This document shows, one piece after another, positions 1 through 10,822 of a stretch of DNA of 64,000 nt; position 1 is the stretch's first letter; the number at the start of each line of letters is the position of its first letter. The position numbers were made by a program, and so were the translations under genes. Origin of the DNA: Monoplex corrugatus (taxonomy: Eukaryota; Mollusca; Gastropoda; Littorinimorpha; Ranellidae); assembly GCA_030674185.1 (NCBI GenBank), contig CM060306.1, positions 778,501-842,500 of the forward strand, in the 5' to 3' direction. The notes under the pieces are model-generated. The model saw only the letters and a program-made list of their open reading frames with translations, searched no databases and had not been told where the DNA came from.

Positions 1-3000
1 ACTGTATAAGTCCATACTACCAACACTGTAATAGTCCATACAACACTGTAAAGTACCATACAAACCAACACTGTTAAAGTCCACATACAACCTGTAAAGT
101 CCATAACAACCAACACTGTAAAGTCCACTACAACACAACACTGTAAAGTCCATACAAACACTGTAAAGTCCATACAAACCACACACTGTAAAGTCCATAC
201 AAACACTGTAAAGTCCATACAACACACTGTAAAGTCCATACAACAACACTGTAAAGTCACACAAACACTGTATAAGTCCATACAAACCAACACTGCAAAG
301 TCCACACAAACACTGTAAAGTCCATACAAACACACTGTAAGTCCAACAAACAACACACTGTAAAGTCCATATACAAACACTGTAAAGTCCATACAAACCA
401 ACACTGTAAAGTCCATACAAACAACACTGTAAAGTCCATACAAAACACTGTAAAGTCCACACAAACCAACACTGTAAAGTCCATACAAACACTGTAAAGT
501 CCATACAAACCAACACTGTAAAGTCCATACAAAACACTGTAAAGTCCATACAAACCAACACTGTAAAGTCCATACAAACCAACACTGTAAGTCCATACAA
601 ACACTGTAAGTCCATACAACCAACACTGTAAAGTCCATACAAACCAACACTGTAAAGTCCATACAACCAACACTGTAAAGTCCATACAAACCAACACTGT
701 AAAGTCCATACAAACCAACACTGTAAAGTCCATACAAACACTGTAAAGTCCATACAAACCAACACTGTAAAGTCCATACAAACCAACACTGTAAAGTCCA
801 CACAAACACTGTAAAGTCCATACAAACCAACACTGCAAAGTCCACAAACACTGTAAAGTCCATACAACCAACACTGAAACCACACAAACCATACACTGTA
901 AAGTCCATACAAACACTGTAAAGTCCATACAAACCAACACTGTAAGTCCATACAAACACACTGTAAGTCCATACAAACACTGTAAAGTCCACACAAACCA
1001 ACACTGTAAAGTCCATACAAACACTGTAAAGTCCATACAAACCAACACTGTAAAGTCCATACAAACACTGTAAAGTCCATACAAACCAACACTGTAAAGT
1101 CCAACAAACCAACACTTAAAGTCCATACAAACACTGTAAAAGTCCATACAAACCACACTGTAAAGTCCATACAAACCAACACTGTAAAGTCCATACAAAC
1201 ACTGTAAAGTCCAACAAACCAACACTGTAAAGTCCATACAAACCAACCTGTAAAGTCCATACAACAAACACTGTAAAGTCCATACAAACCAAACTGTAAA
1301 GTCCATACAAACAACCTGTAAAGTCCATACAAACCAACACTGTAAAGTCCATACAAACCAACACTGTAAAGTCCAACAAACCAACACTGTAAAGTCCATA
1401 CAACCAACCACATGTAAAGTCCATACAAACTAACCAACACTGTAAAGTCCATACAAACACTATAAAGCCATACATCAACACACTGTAAAGTCCATACAAA
1501 CCAACACTGTAAAGTCCATACAAACCAACACTGTAAAGTCCATACAAACAACACTGTAAAGTCCATACAAACACTGTAAAGTCCATACAAATACACTGAA
1601 AGTCCATACAAACCAAACACTGTAAAGTCCACACAAACCAACACTGTAAAGTCCAACAAACCAACCACTACCATGTAAAGTCCATACAAACACTGTAAAG
1701 TCCATACAAAACACTGTAAAGTCCATACAAACACTGTAAAGTCCATACAAACCAACATGTAAAGTCCATACAACCAACACTATAAAGTCCATACAAACAA
1801 CTGTAAAGTCCATACAAACCAAACACTGTAAAGTCCATACAAAACACTGTAAAGTCCAACAAACAACACTGTAAAGTACCATACAAACACTGTAAAGTCC
1901 AACAAACTGTAAAGTCCATACAAACTGTAAAGTCCATACAAACACTGTAAAGTCCACAAACCAACACTGTAAAGTCCACCTAATCAAACCAACACTGTAA
2001 AGTCCATACAAACACTGTAAAGTCCATACAAACCAACACTGTAAGTCCATACAAACCAACACTGTAAAGTCCATACAAACACTGTAAAGTCCATCAACCA
2101 ACACTGTAAGTCCACAAACACTGAAGTCCACAAACACTGTAAAGTCCATACAAACCAACACTGTAAAGTCCATACAAAACACTGTAAAGTCCACAGTCAT
2201 ACAACACTGTAAAGTCCACACACAAAACACATGTAAAGTCCTACAAACACTGTAAAGTCCAACAAACACTGTAAGTCCATACAAACAACATACACTGTAA
2301 AGTCCATTAACCATAAACACTGTAAAGTCCATACAAACACTGTAAAGTCCATACAAACAAACACTGTAAAGTCCATAACAAAACTGTAAAGTCCATACAA
2401 ACACTGTAAAGTCCATACAACACTGTAAAGTCCATACAAACAAACACTGTAAGTCCATACAAACACTGTAAAGTCCATACAAACACTGTAAAGTCCATAC
2501 AAACACTGTAAAGTCCATACAAACACTGTAAAGTCCATACAAACACTGTAAAGTCCATAAAACCAACACTGTAAAGTCCATACAAACACTGTAAAGTCCA
2601 TACAAACACTGTAAAGTCCATACAAACCAACACTGTAAAGTCCATACAAACACTGTAAAGTCCATACAAACCAACACTGTAAAGTCCATACAAACACTGT
2701 AAAGTCCATACAAACACTGTAAAGTCCATACAAACACTGTAAAGTCCATACAACACTGTAAAGTCCATACAAACACTGTAAAGTCACACAAACACACTGT
2801 AAAGTCATACAAACACTGTAAAGTCATACAAACACTGTAAAGTCCATACAAACAACACTGTAAAGTCCTACAAACCACACTGTAAAGTCCATACAAACAC
2901 TGTAAAGTCCATACAAACAACACTGTAAAGTCCATCAACACGTAAAGTCCATCAAACACTGTAAGTCCATACAACCAAACTGTAAAGTCCTACAAACCAA

Positions 3001-3630
3001 CACTGTAAAGTCATACAAACCAACACTGTAAAGTCCATACAAACACTGTAAAGTCCATACAACACTGTAAAGTCCATACAACCAACACTGTAAAGTCCAT
3101 ACAACCAACACTGTAAAGTCATACAAACCACACTGTAAAGTCCATACAAACACTGTAAAGTCCATACAAACACTGTAAGTCCATACAAACACTGTTAAAG
3201 TCCATACAATACCATCACTGTAAAGTCATACAAACACTGTAAAGTCCATACAAACACTGTAAATGATCCACTTACAACCAACTACTTAAAAGTCCATACA
3301 AACACTGTAAAGTCCATACAAACCAACACTGTAAAGTCCATACAAACCAACACTGTAAAGTCCATACAAACACTGTAAAGTCCATACAAACACTGTAAAG
3401 TCCATACAATACACTGTATAGTCCATACAAACAACACTGTAAAGTCCATACAACACTGTTAAAGTCCATACAAACACTGTAAAGTCCATCAAACCAACAC
3501 TATAAAGTCCATACAAACACTGTAAAGTCCATACAAACACTGTAAAGTCCATACAAACCAACACTATAAAGTCCATACAAACATTGTAAAGTCCACACAA
3601 ACCAACACTGTAAAGTCTATAAAAAACCAA
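1..3630. repeat. Minisatellite, unit about 16-24 bp
   Basis: The unit is ctgtaaagtccatacaaacc with or without a few extra bases (aaca, cca). It is repeated well over 150 times with many small insertions and deletions. The array starts before the window. Open frames on the minus strand (MDFTVLVCMDF-like) are only translations of the repeat. The array lies downstream of the NDST stop codon. Confidence 0.97.
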
Positions 3631-3636
3631 ACACAC

Positions 3637-3888
3637 TAGCCCCACCCCATCTTTAACACTAGTCCCACCCCATCTTTAACACTAGCCTCACCCCATCTTT
3701 AACATTAACCCCACCCATCTTTAACATTAACCCCACCCCATCTTTAACACTAACTCATCTTTAACATTAACCTCACCCCATCTTTAACACTAACCCATCT
3801 TTAAAACTAGCCTCACCCCATCTTTAACATTAACCCCACCCCATCTTTAACATTAACCCACCCCATCTTTAACATTAGCCTCACCCTT
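3637..3888. repeat. Minisatellite, unit about 26 bp
   Basis: The unit is close to caccccatctttaacattaa, with variants actagcc, attaacc and ctaac. About ten copies follow directly after the 1-3630 array. Confidence 0.93.
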
Positions 3889-4340
3889 AATCATAAAATG
3901 ACTCCCCACTGATCTCAGCTTGAACACAAACCCAATACGTATGCCAATCCCCAAGACTGTCAACCAATTCATAAGAAAAGCTGACTGCTATAGATATGGA
4001 GTACTGCTAGGATTAGGATAGACAATTCAACATGACTACAAATGGTATCACCACACACAGTCAGTCACAAGCATGCATGTCTGTGTACAAGGTCTGTTCA
4101 GCATTTATCAACCAGATGCAATGTCTTGCACAAATGTGACACTCACAAACGCTATACTCACTACAGTCACATGCTACAGTCTGTGATAGCTGACAAATGT
4201 TACACTGAAAACCCACCAGCCGTGGCATGCTCCACAACATATTGCCAACAAGCAAAGTAAAAATGGAAAAGATCCCATGGCAAGGATCAAAATGCCGGTA
4301 CCCAATGTGAAGACATGATTGTCAAGACAGTCATGCCACT
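3889..4340. other. Non-repetitive stretch, no gene seen
   Basis: Short frames are present, such as 4042-4260 plus and its minus-strand shadow, but none matches a family I recognise or shows splice-site context. It may be intergenic DNA downstream of NDST or part of a long 3' UTR. Confidence 0.5.
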
Positions 4341-4412
4341 GAATACAATACAATACAATACAATACTTTATTTGTATAGCGCAAATCTTGATAAAATCAA
4401 AGCGCTAAGGAT
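4341..4412 (-). mobile_element. Retroposon 3' tail (SINE or LINE end)
   Basis: Read on the minus strand, this piece has gcgctttgattttatcaaga followed by tttgcgctata and ends in a (ATTGT)n tail. The same core (gcgct..gattttatcaaga..gcgctata) recurs at 8128-8176, just before an ATT tail of a CR1/L2-like LINE. I infer a shared 3' end between a short non-autonomous element here and the LINE there. No coding sequence is visible in this copy. Confidence 0.7.
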
Positions 4413-4763
4413 ACAAATGCTATACACACCCCTCCCCACACCCCTCCAACCTCCATGTCAACACACTCTTAAAACAGAGCATGATCCCATAACGGATTAA
4501 AAAAAAATGTTTGAACACAGGCCGTCGAGGCAAGAAACGATACTGCAGCAACAGGTAGGTGTAAAACGCCACACCCTTGTTTGGACACAGACTGTGACGT
4601 CAGCATCACCCTGATGTTCCGCTAACACAGGACGGGACACACAGGTCACGTTGGGAACACTGGCATCATTTCCTTCACACAGCACAAGGATTTCCACTAA
4701 CAGGACAATGTTCCCTGCACTGTTGACATTCCCACAGCCATCATGGAGGGGCAGAGGACGTCT
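4413..4763. other. Non-repetitive stretch, no gene seen
   Basis: I see no conserved coding pattern. A short minus-strand frame at 4497-4697 has no recognisable motif. Confidence 0.4.
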
Positions 4764-4872
4764 GTAATGACGGTTACTGTCACACTACGATGGTTACTGT
4801 CACACCATGACGGTTACTGTCACACCACGATGGTTACTGTCACACTACGATGGTTACTGTCATACCACGGTG
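4764..4872. repeat. Short tandem repeat, 18-bp unit
   Basis: About six copies of gatggttactgtcacacnac, with cg/tg exchange at one site. Confidence 0.9.
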
Positions 4873-5047
4873 CCCATCAGCCATCACCACACAAGATGAA
4901 CATCATGCCATTTCCCAACAAAAGACAAAACCAGTTTCCAAGCAAGATAAATGTTTTGTTCCCTGGAATAATGACGTCATATCTGGGAAAGATGAGGAGG
5001 TTCCATAAAGATTTGAAAGGACGTCCGTTCCCAGGACTGAAAACATG
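4873..5047. other. Unique spacer downstream of NDST
   Basis: Unique sequence between two arrays. It could be 3' untranslated sequence of NDST. I cannot place a polyadenylation site with confidence. Confidence 0.3.
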
Positions 5048-6044
5048 ACAAGACATCTTTTAGACATGTGGGTACCTCAGTCCTTGTCCATGAAGATGTC
5101 TTTTAGACATGTGGGTACCTCAGTCCTTGTCCATGAAGACGTCTTTCAGACATGTGGGTGCCTCAGTCCTTGTCCATGAAGACGTCTTTTAGACATGTGG
5201 GTGCCTCAGTCCTTGTCCATGAAGACATCTTTTAGACATGTGGGTGCCTCAGTCCTTGTCCATGAAGACGTCTTTCAGACATGTGGGTACCTCAGTCCTT
5301 GTCCATGAAGACGTCTTTCAGACATGTGGGTACCTCAGTCCTTGTCCATGAAGACGTCTTTCAGACATGTGGGTAACCTCAGTCCTTGTCCATGAAGATG
5401 TCTTTTAGACATGTGGGTACCTCAGTCCTTGTCCATGAAGACGTCTTTCAGACATGTGGGTGCCTCAGTCCTTGTCCATGAAGACATCTTTTAGACATCT
5501 TTTAGACATGTGGGTGCCTCAGTCCTTGTCCATGAAGACATCTTTTAGACATGTGGGTGCCTCAGTCCTTGTCCATGAAGACGTCTTTCAGACATGTGGG
5601 TACCTCAGTCCTTGTCCATGAAGACGTCTTTCAGACATGTGGGTACCTCAGTCCTTGTCCATGAAGACATCTTTCAGACATGTGGGTACCTCAGTCCTTG
5701 TCCATGAAGACGTCTTTCAGACATGTGGGTACCTCAGTCCTTGTCCATGAAGACGTCTTTCAGACATGTGGGTACCTCAGTCCTTGTCCATGAAGACGTC
5801 TTTCAGACATGTGGGTACCTCAGTCCTTGTCCATGAAGATGTCTTTTAGACATGTGGGTACCTCAGTCCTTGTCCATGAAGACATCTTTTAGACATGTGG
5901 GTGCCTCAGTCCTTGTCCATGAAGACATCTTTTAGACATGTGGGTACCTCAGTCCTTGTCCATGAAGACATCTTTTAGACATGTGGGTACCTCAGTCCTT
6001 GTCCATGAAGACGTCTTTCAGACACGTGGGTACCTCAGTCCTCG
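5048..6044. repeat. 43-bp minisatellite seeded by the NDST stop codon
   Basis: About 22 copies of a 43-bp unit (gtccatgaagacgtctttca, then gacatgtgggtacctcagtc, then ctt). On the minus strand each unit reads atg gac aag gac tga ggt, a near-copy of the gene's last codons gac gag gac tga and the first bases after the stop. The array enters the true coding end at about 6044. One unit at about 5485-5510 carries a short internal duplication (tcttttagacatcttttagacat). Confidence 0.96.
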
Positions 6045-6256
6045 TCCACCAACATTTCTTGTAACCAAGTGGGAACTGGATAGTTCAGTTTGGTCAGCAG
6101 TTTTGACAGGTTGACGTTGTGTTTGCGGTAGAAGTGCCGCAGGTAGGTGGCGCTGGCCTCGTCCATAGCATCGTAGAGTCGACCTTTGCCCTTTCCCAGA
6201 CACTTGTTGCGACTGTTGCTCAGCACTTGGCAGAAAAAACCTTTTGGGGATCAAAC
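6035..6256 (-). CDS. Ndst: NDST last exon, C-terminus of the sulfotransferase domain
   Basis: The acceptor is ttgcag at 6257-6262. The first base completes an Arg codon begun in the previous exon and is followed by FDP. The exon then codes for KGFFCQVLSNSRNKCLGKGK, GR, about 20 residues of linker, YLRHFYRKHNVNLSKLL, LPTWL-like VPTWLQEM and a stop at 6035-6037. The two Cys residues in FCQVL and NKCLG match the conserved disulfide pair of NDST sulfotransferase domains. The frames FDP and KGFFC do not join: one base is missing within the ccccaaaagg stretch at about 6243-6250. Either the copy has a real frameshift or the assembly dropped a base. The strong conservation after this point favours an assembly error. 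Confidence 0.93.
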
Positions 6257-6284
6257 CTGCAACAGACCACAAGTCTGATAGAAG

Positions 6285-6405
6285 GGTTAATTCAACAGAA
6301 TCTATAGACACATATATACATGTTAATTCAACAGAATCTATAGACACATATATACATGTTGATTTAACAGAATCTATAGACATATATATACATGTTGATT
6401 TAACA
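6285..6405. repeat. 36-bp tandem repeat, 3-4 copies
   Basis: The unit is ttaattcaacagaatctata followed by gacacatatatacatg. It lies just upstream (minus sense) of the last NDST exon. Confidence 0.93.
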
Positions 6406-6529
6406 CATTTGTTTTGTTCCAAGCAGCGTTTTTTAACTACATGTCTGCATGTTGTTTGGCCTACACTGTACACACAACATGTTGCTGCAAAGTCTGTACA
6501 TACTGTCTTCAGTGGGTGCATACTGGGTA

Positions 6530-7790
6530 TTTTTGTGTTTCTATCAACATGGATTTGTCGAGGGGAAAGGAACTATTAGTGCCATATACATCCTAAGAAC
6601 TATCATAGAGAGATCAGTAGAATTGAATATGCTTCGTTGATTATACCAAGGCTTTTGATCAGGTAAGATACAAAGAATTAATCAACCAACTAGAAAGGCT
6701 CAATATTGATGGACAAGATCTAAGAATAATCAGAAATATATATCGGGACCAAACAGCAGCAATGAGAATAAAAAACTATATAAGCTCTTTCCAAAATGTC
6801 AAAAGAGGGGTTAGGCAGGATTGTGTTTTGTCACCAGATTTGTTTTCATTTTACAGCGAAACCATCATGAGAAACCTACAAGAATGCCCTGGGATAAAGG
6901 TTGGAAGAAGAATGATAAACAACATTCATTATGCAGATGACACTGTGCTAACTGCAGAAAATGAAAAAGACCTACAAAACCATGTAAAGATAATCGAAAT
7001 AGAAAGCAAAAATAAAGGGCTGCAGCTAAACAGCAAGAAGAGCAAAGTCATGGTTATCAGTAGTAAGTTAGTTAGTAAGGCCGATCTCCCGATCGAGCCT
7101 CTGTGACGTACTCCTTCCACTTGCTCCTGTCAAACATACCTGCCTTGATCTCATCTATGTTTTCGAGGCCAATGTCCCTTTTGAGAAGTCTTCCTTCCCC
7201 TGTTCGCTCTCCCTCCAGTTGGCTGCCACAGTACAAGTTGTGAAGCAACTTCCTCTGAATGTCGCACAACTTTGAGACAGGTTGATAAGTTTAAATACCT
7301 AAGAACAGTCATCTCACCAGACAGTAGATGCACATCAGAAACAGCCAGCAGAATCGGCCAAGCCAAAACAGCATTCAAGAAGATGAAAAGCATTCTTCCC
7401 AACAAATGCCTGTTCTTACCAACAAATGCCTATCACTTAACATCAAAAAGAGAGTTCTTGAATGAAATAGAACCAATACTGTTGTACGGATGTGAAGAGC
7501 AGACAGTCATCACACAAAGTCAGAACAAAATTGAGGCAACTGAAATGTGGTTTCTAAGAAGAATGTTGAGTTCCATGGACAGCAAAGAAAACAAACAAGA
7601 TAGTCTTGAAGGAGGCAGACACAAGAAGATCATTAACAATAAAAAAAAAAAAAGATTAGGAAAAGACAAGCAACGTTTATAGGCCATTTTATGAGGAAAG
7701 AGGAATTAGAGCATCTGGTCACAACAGGAAAGCTGGAGGGAAAGAGAACACCAGGTAGACCCAGAGACAAAATACTGGATGGACTTAGTA
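6530..7790 (+). pseudogene. RTE-like LINE reverse transcriptase relic
   Basis: The plus strand codes for non-LTR reverse transcriptase pieces in order. These are HGFVEGKGTISAIYILR (about 6547-6600), FVDYTKAFDQVRYKELINQL (6637 on, reached by a frame change), VRQDCVLSPDLFSFY, the catalytic YADDTVLTAE near 6930-6960, then LNSKKSKVM. After an intrusion at about 7063-7271 the frame resumes with DKFKYLRTVISPDSRCTSET, then ATEMWFLRRML, and FIGHFMRKEELEHLVTTGKL with TPGRPRDKILDGL. This order is typical of RTE/BovB-type LINE C-termini. There are several frameshifts and the 5' endonuclease part is missing, so this copy is dead. Confidence 0.85.
7063..7271 (-). mobile_element. Nested LINE 3' fragment, opposite orientation
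   Basis: This block interrupts the plus-strand LINE between KVMVISS and DKFKYLR. On the minus strand it has an open frame ending RSKWKEYVTEARSGDRPY and a stop, followed by a ttactaactaac-like tail. That is the usual C-terminus plus short simple-repeat tail of another non-LTR element. I infer a truncated insertion into the older LINE. Confidence 0.65.
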
Positions 7791-7792
7791 CA

Positions 7793-8104
7793 GATCACAT
7801 CACATTACCTGTAAGGAAGTGTAGGTCACATCACATTACCTGTAAGGTAGTACAGGTCACACCACATTACATGTAAGGTAGTGTAGGTTACACCACATTA
7901 CCTGTAAGGTGGTACAGGTCAAATCACATTACATATAAGGTGGTACAGGTGACGCCACATTACCTGTAAGGTAGTGTAGGTCACATCACATTACCTGTAA
8001 GGTAGTACAGGTCTCACCACATTACATGTAAGGTAGTACAGGTCACACCACATTACCTGTAAGGTGGTACAGGTGACATCACATTACCTGTAAGTTAGTA
8101 CAGC
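7793..8104. repeat. 31-bp splice-site-like array, left segment
   Basis: About ten copies of acctgtaaggtagtacaggt followed by cacatcacatt. It is the same array as 9952-10713, split by the CR1/L2-like LINE. See that entry for the splice-site content. Confidence 0.94.
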
Positions 8105-8271
8105 TAATAATAATAATAATAATAATTACAATATTTATATAGCGCAAAATCTTGATAAAATCAAATCTAAGCGCTGAAACAGACACACACACACGCACGC
8201 ACGCACACACACGCACGCACGCACGCACACACACGCACTCACACACACACACACATACACACACACGTGCG

Positions 8272-8314
<43 letters not shown>

Positions 8315-9951
8315 TGCTATAAATGGGGAGAAAGAATAAAAGCAATGGAAAATTATAGAGAGCATATTATATACAATTATATATTGCAATGTGATTCCCT
8401 TCCGAGTGGAGACAGGCTGCAGAGGGGATTGAGTGAGGTCAGGATTTTATGTAGAGGAGAAAAGGTGAGTTTTGAGAGCAGACTTGAAGGAGACAAAAGT
8501 AGGTTGCTGACGGACTGAAAGAGGAAGTTTGTTCCAGGAGAGCAGACCAGAAACAGAGAAGGCTCGTGGACCATAGGTATCGAGCTTAGTGCGTGGAAAG
8601 CGAAAAGTCAGAAGATCGGAGGCAGAGCGGAGTGTACGTGAGGGAACATAGATCTCAAGTAGGTTTGACAGGTAATCGGGGGCTGCGTTATTGAGGCTTT
8701 TGTAGCACATGGTGTCTAGTTTGTACTGTATGCGCTTTGATACAGGGAGCCAGTGAAGTTGTGCCAGGAGAGGAGATATGTGGTCAGCTTTTTTCTTTTT
8801 GAGTACAAGGCGTGCAGCATTGTTTTGAATGCGCTGTAGGGTGTGAGTGGTGGAGGCAGGAAGAACCGGACAGGAGTGAATTGCAAGTCAATGCGAGACA
8901 TTATGAAGGAGAGAATGAGTTTTGCAGTTGTTTCCACAGAGAGATACTTCCTGATCAGGCTTATACGATGGAGGTGATAGTAGCAAGATCTGGCAGTTTG
9001 AGAAACAAAGTTGTTCATGGAGAGGGTAGAGTCAATGCAGACACCAAGGTTTTTAGCTGAATCAGAAATTGGGACTGATGTGTTACATAATGGGAGAGAA
9101 AGAGGAGGCAGCTGAGAAAGTTTCTGACGGGTGCCAATGAGGATAGCTTCTGTCTTGTCATCATTTAGCTGAAGTTTGTTGTATGTCATCCAATTTTTAA
9201 TGTCCGAGTAACACTCAGTGGTGCGAGTCACGAGGCGCTGTATATTGTCAGGTGAGTCACTGTCTTGAAGTTGGGTGTCATCAGCATAGAAGTGATGTTT
9301 TATAGAGTGGGAGTTGATGATGGTGGACAGGGGGGAGGTGTAAAGAGTGAAAAGAACAGGGCCAAGGACAGATCCTTGTGGAACACCACAGGTCAGGTAT
9401 GCAGGTTGAGAGTAAGTGCCATTGATGAGAACAGTTTGTTTTCTGTTTGATAAATACGAAGTGAAAAAGGAGAGAGCAATGTCAGAGATGCCAAAAGTAT
9501 GATGAAGTCTAGAAAGGAGAATACCATGATGAATGGTATCAAAGGCTGCAGACAGATCAAAGAGTGTGAGGAGAAAGACTTTGCCAGTATCAGTTGCAAG
9601 GAGGAGATTGTTGAGAATGTGTAGCAAGGCAGTTTCAGTGCTATGGCACTGGCAGTAGGCTGACTGGAAAGGATTGAGGAGATTGTTGGCAGACAGGTGA
9701 GAGTTTCAGTTGGTTGAGGACAACTTTTTCAAGCAGTTTTGACAAGAAAGAGAGATTAGAGATAGGCCGGTAATTTTTCAGTTCATTTGGGTCTAAATTG
9801 TATTTCTTGAGGAGAGGGTGAACAATAGCAGACTTGAAAGAATCTGGGACAGTTCCAGTTTGGAGAGAAGTGTTGATGATGTCAGTGATGAATGGGAGGA
9901 GAGTAGGGAGACAGTCAGAGTAGAGAGAACCTGGAAGAGGATCCAGTTCGC
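8105..9951 (-). pseudogene. CR1/L2-like LINE, 5'-truncated copy
   Basis: The minus strand codes for reverse transcriptase motifs in order. These are SNLSFLSKLLEKVVLNQL (near 9770), FQSAYCQCHSTETALLHIL (near 9640), FDLSAAFDTIHHGILLSRL, LTCGVPQGSVLGPVLFTLY, the catalytic FYADDTQLQ, LQLNDDKTEAILIG, KNLGVCID, then DYLSNLLEIYVPSRTLRSAS, FRFPRTKLDTYGPRAFSVSG and WNKLPLSVR near the C-terminus. The 3' end is gcgctatataaatattgtaa followed by (ATT)n at 8108-8131. The frame is broken near 8880 and 8712, and the 5' endonuclease is absent. The element splits the 31-bp array. A possible cagct target duplication is seen at both junctions (near 8100-8105 and 9952-9956). A (CA)n/(CG)n stretch at 8178-8310 lies in its 3' UTR. 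Confidence 0.9.
8178..8310. repeat. (CA)n microsatellite with a CG core
   Basis: CA repeats with interspersed CG (acgcacgcac) and a gtgcgcgcgcgcgcac core near 8265-8282. The alternating purine-pyrimidine tract could form Z-DNA. It lies in the 3' UTR of the LINE. Confidence 0.93.
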
Positions 9952-10713
9952 AGCTGACATCACATTACCTGTAAGGTAGTACAGGTCTCACCACATTACC
10001 TGTAAGTTAGTACAGGTAACATCACATTACCTGTAAGGTAGTACAGGTCACATCACATTACCTGTAAGGTAGTACAGGTCTCACCACATTACCTGTAAGG
10101 TAGTACAGGTCACATCACATTACCTGTAAGGTAGTACAGGTCACATCACATTACCTGTAAGGTAGTACAGGTCACATCACATCACCTGTAAGGTAATACA
10201 GGTCTCACCACATTACCTGTAAGGTAGTACAGGTCACATCACATTACCTGTAAGGTAGTACAGGTCTCACCACATTACCTGTAAGTTAGTACAGGTGACA
10301 TCACATTACCTGTAAGGTAGTACAAGTCTCACCACATTACCTGTAAGGTAGTACAGGTGACATCACATTACCTGTAAGGTAGTACAGGTCTCACCACATT
10401 ACCTGTAAGTTAGTACAGGTGACATCACATTACCTGTAAGGTAGTACAGGTGACATCACATTACCTGTAAGTTAGTACAGGTCACATCACATTACCTGTA
10501 AGGTAGTACAGGTGACATCACATTACCTGTAAGGTAGCACAGGTGACACCACATTACCTGTAAGGTAGTACATGTGACATCACATTACCTGTATGGTAGT
10601 ACAGGTGACATCACATTACCTGTAAGGTAGTAAAGGTGACACCACATTACCTGTAAGGTAGTACAGGTGACATCACATTACCTGTAAGGTAGCACAGGTG
10701 ACATCACATTACC
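9952..10713. repeat. 31-bp array of back-to-back acceptor and donor
   Basis: About 24 copies of a 31-bp unit. In transcript (minus) sense each copy reads gtactaccttacag|gtaatg, a pyrimidine-containing acceptor directly followed by a donor-like hexamer. The array starts at the true donor of the exon 10713-10822 (catttgag|gtaatgtg), so the intron's first bases are the repeat itself. Confidence 0.95.
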
Positions 10714-10822
10714 TCAAATGCTGACTGTAGTCAAAGTAGGGCTGGATGTGAAGGAACTGCTGAAGTTTGTGCATCACATGGATCGGGTTGTTCCTCAACT
10801 GTTCTCCATCAATGATCAACAA
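10713..10822 (-). CDS. Ndst: NDST exon, LLIIDGEQLR segment
   Basis: The 110-nt exon codes for LLIIDGEQLRNNPIHVMHKL, QQFLHIQPYFDYSQHL and two bases of an Arg codon. It starts in phase 0 after acceptor ttacag and ends catttgag|gtaatg. It matches the NDST segment after the HIERWL-type helix (family pattern: [IL]L[VI][LI]DG..LR..P..VM..[LV]Q.FL). The preceding exon ends in PARQ and the next begins with the base that completes Arg, giving HLRFDP as in the family. Both exon edges run into minisatellites built from those edges. Confidence 0.95.

Noticed and set aside
257..2974. Long frames with MDFTVLVC repeats
   Set aside because: Translation of the 16-24-bp minisatellite, with no start context and no conserved domain.
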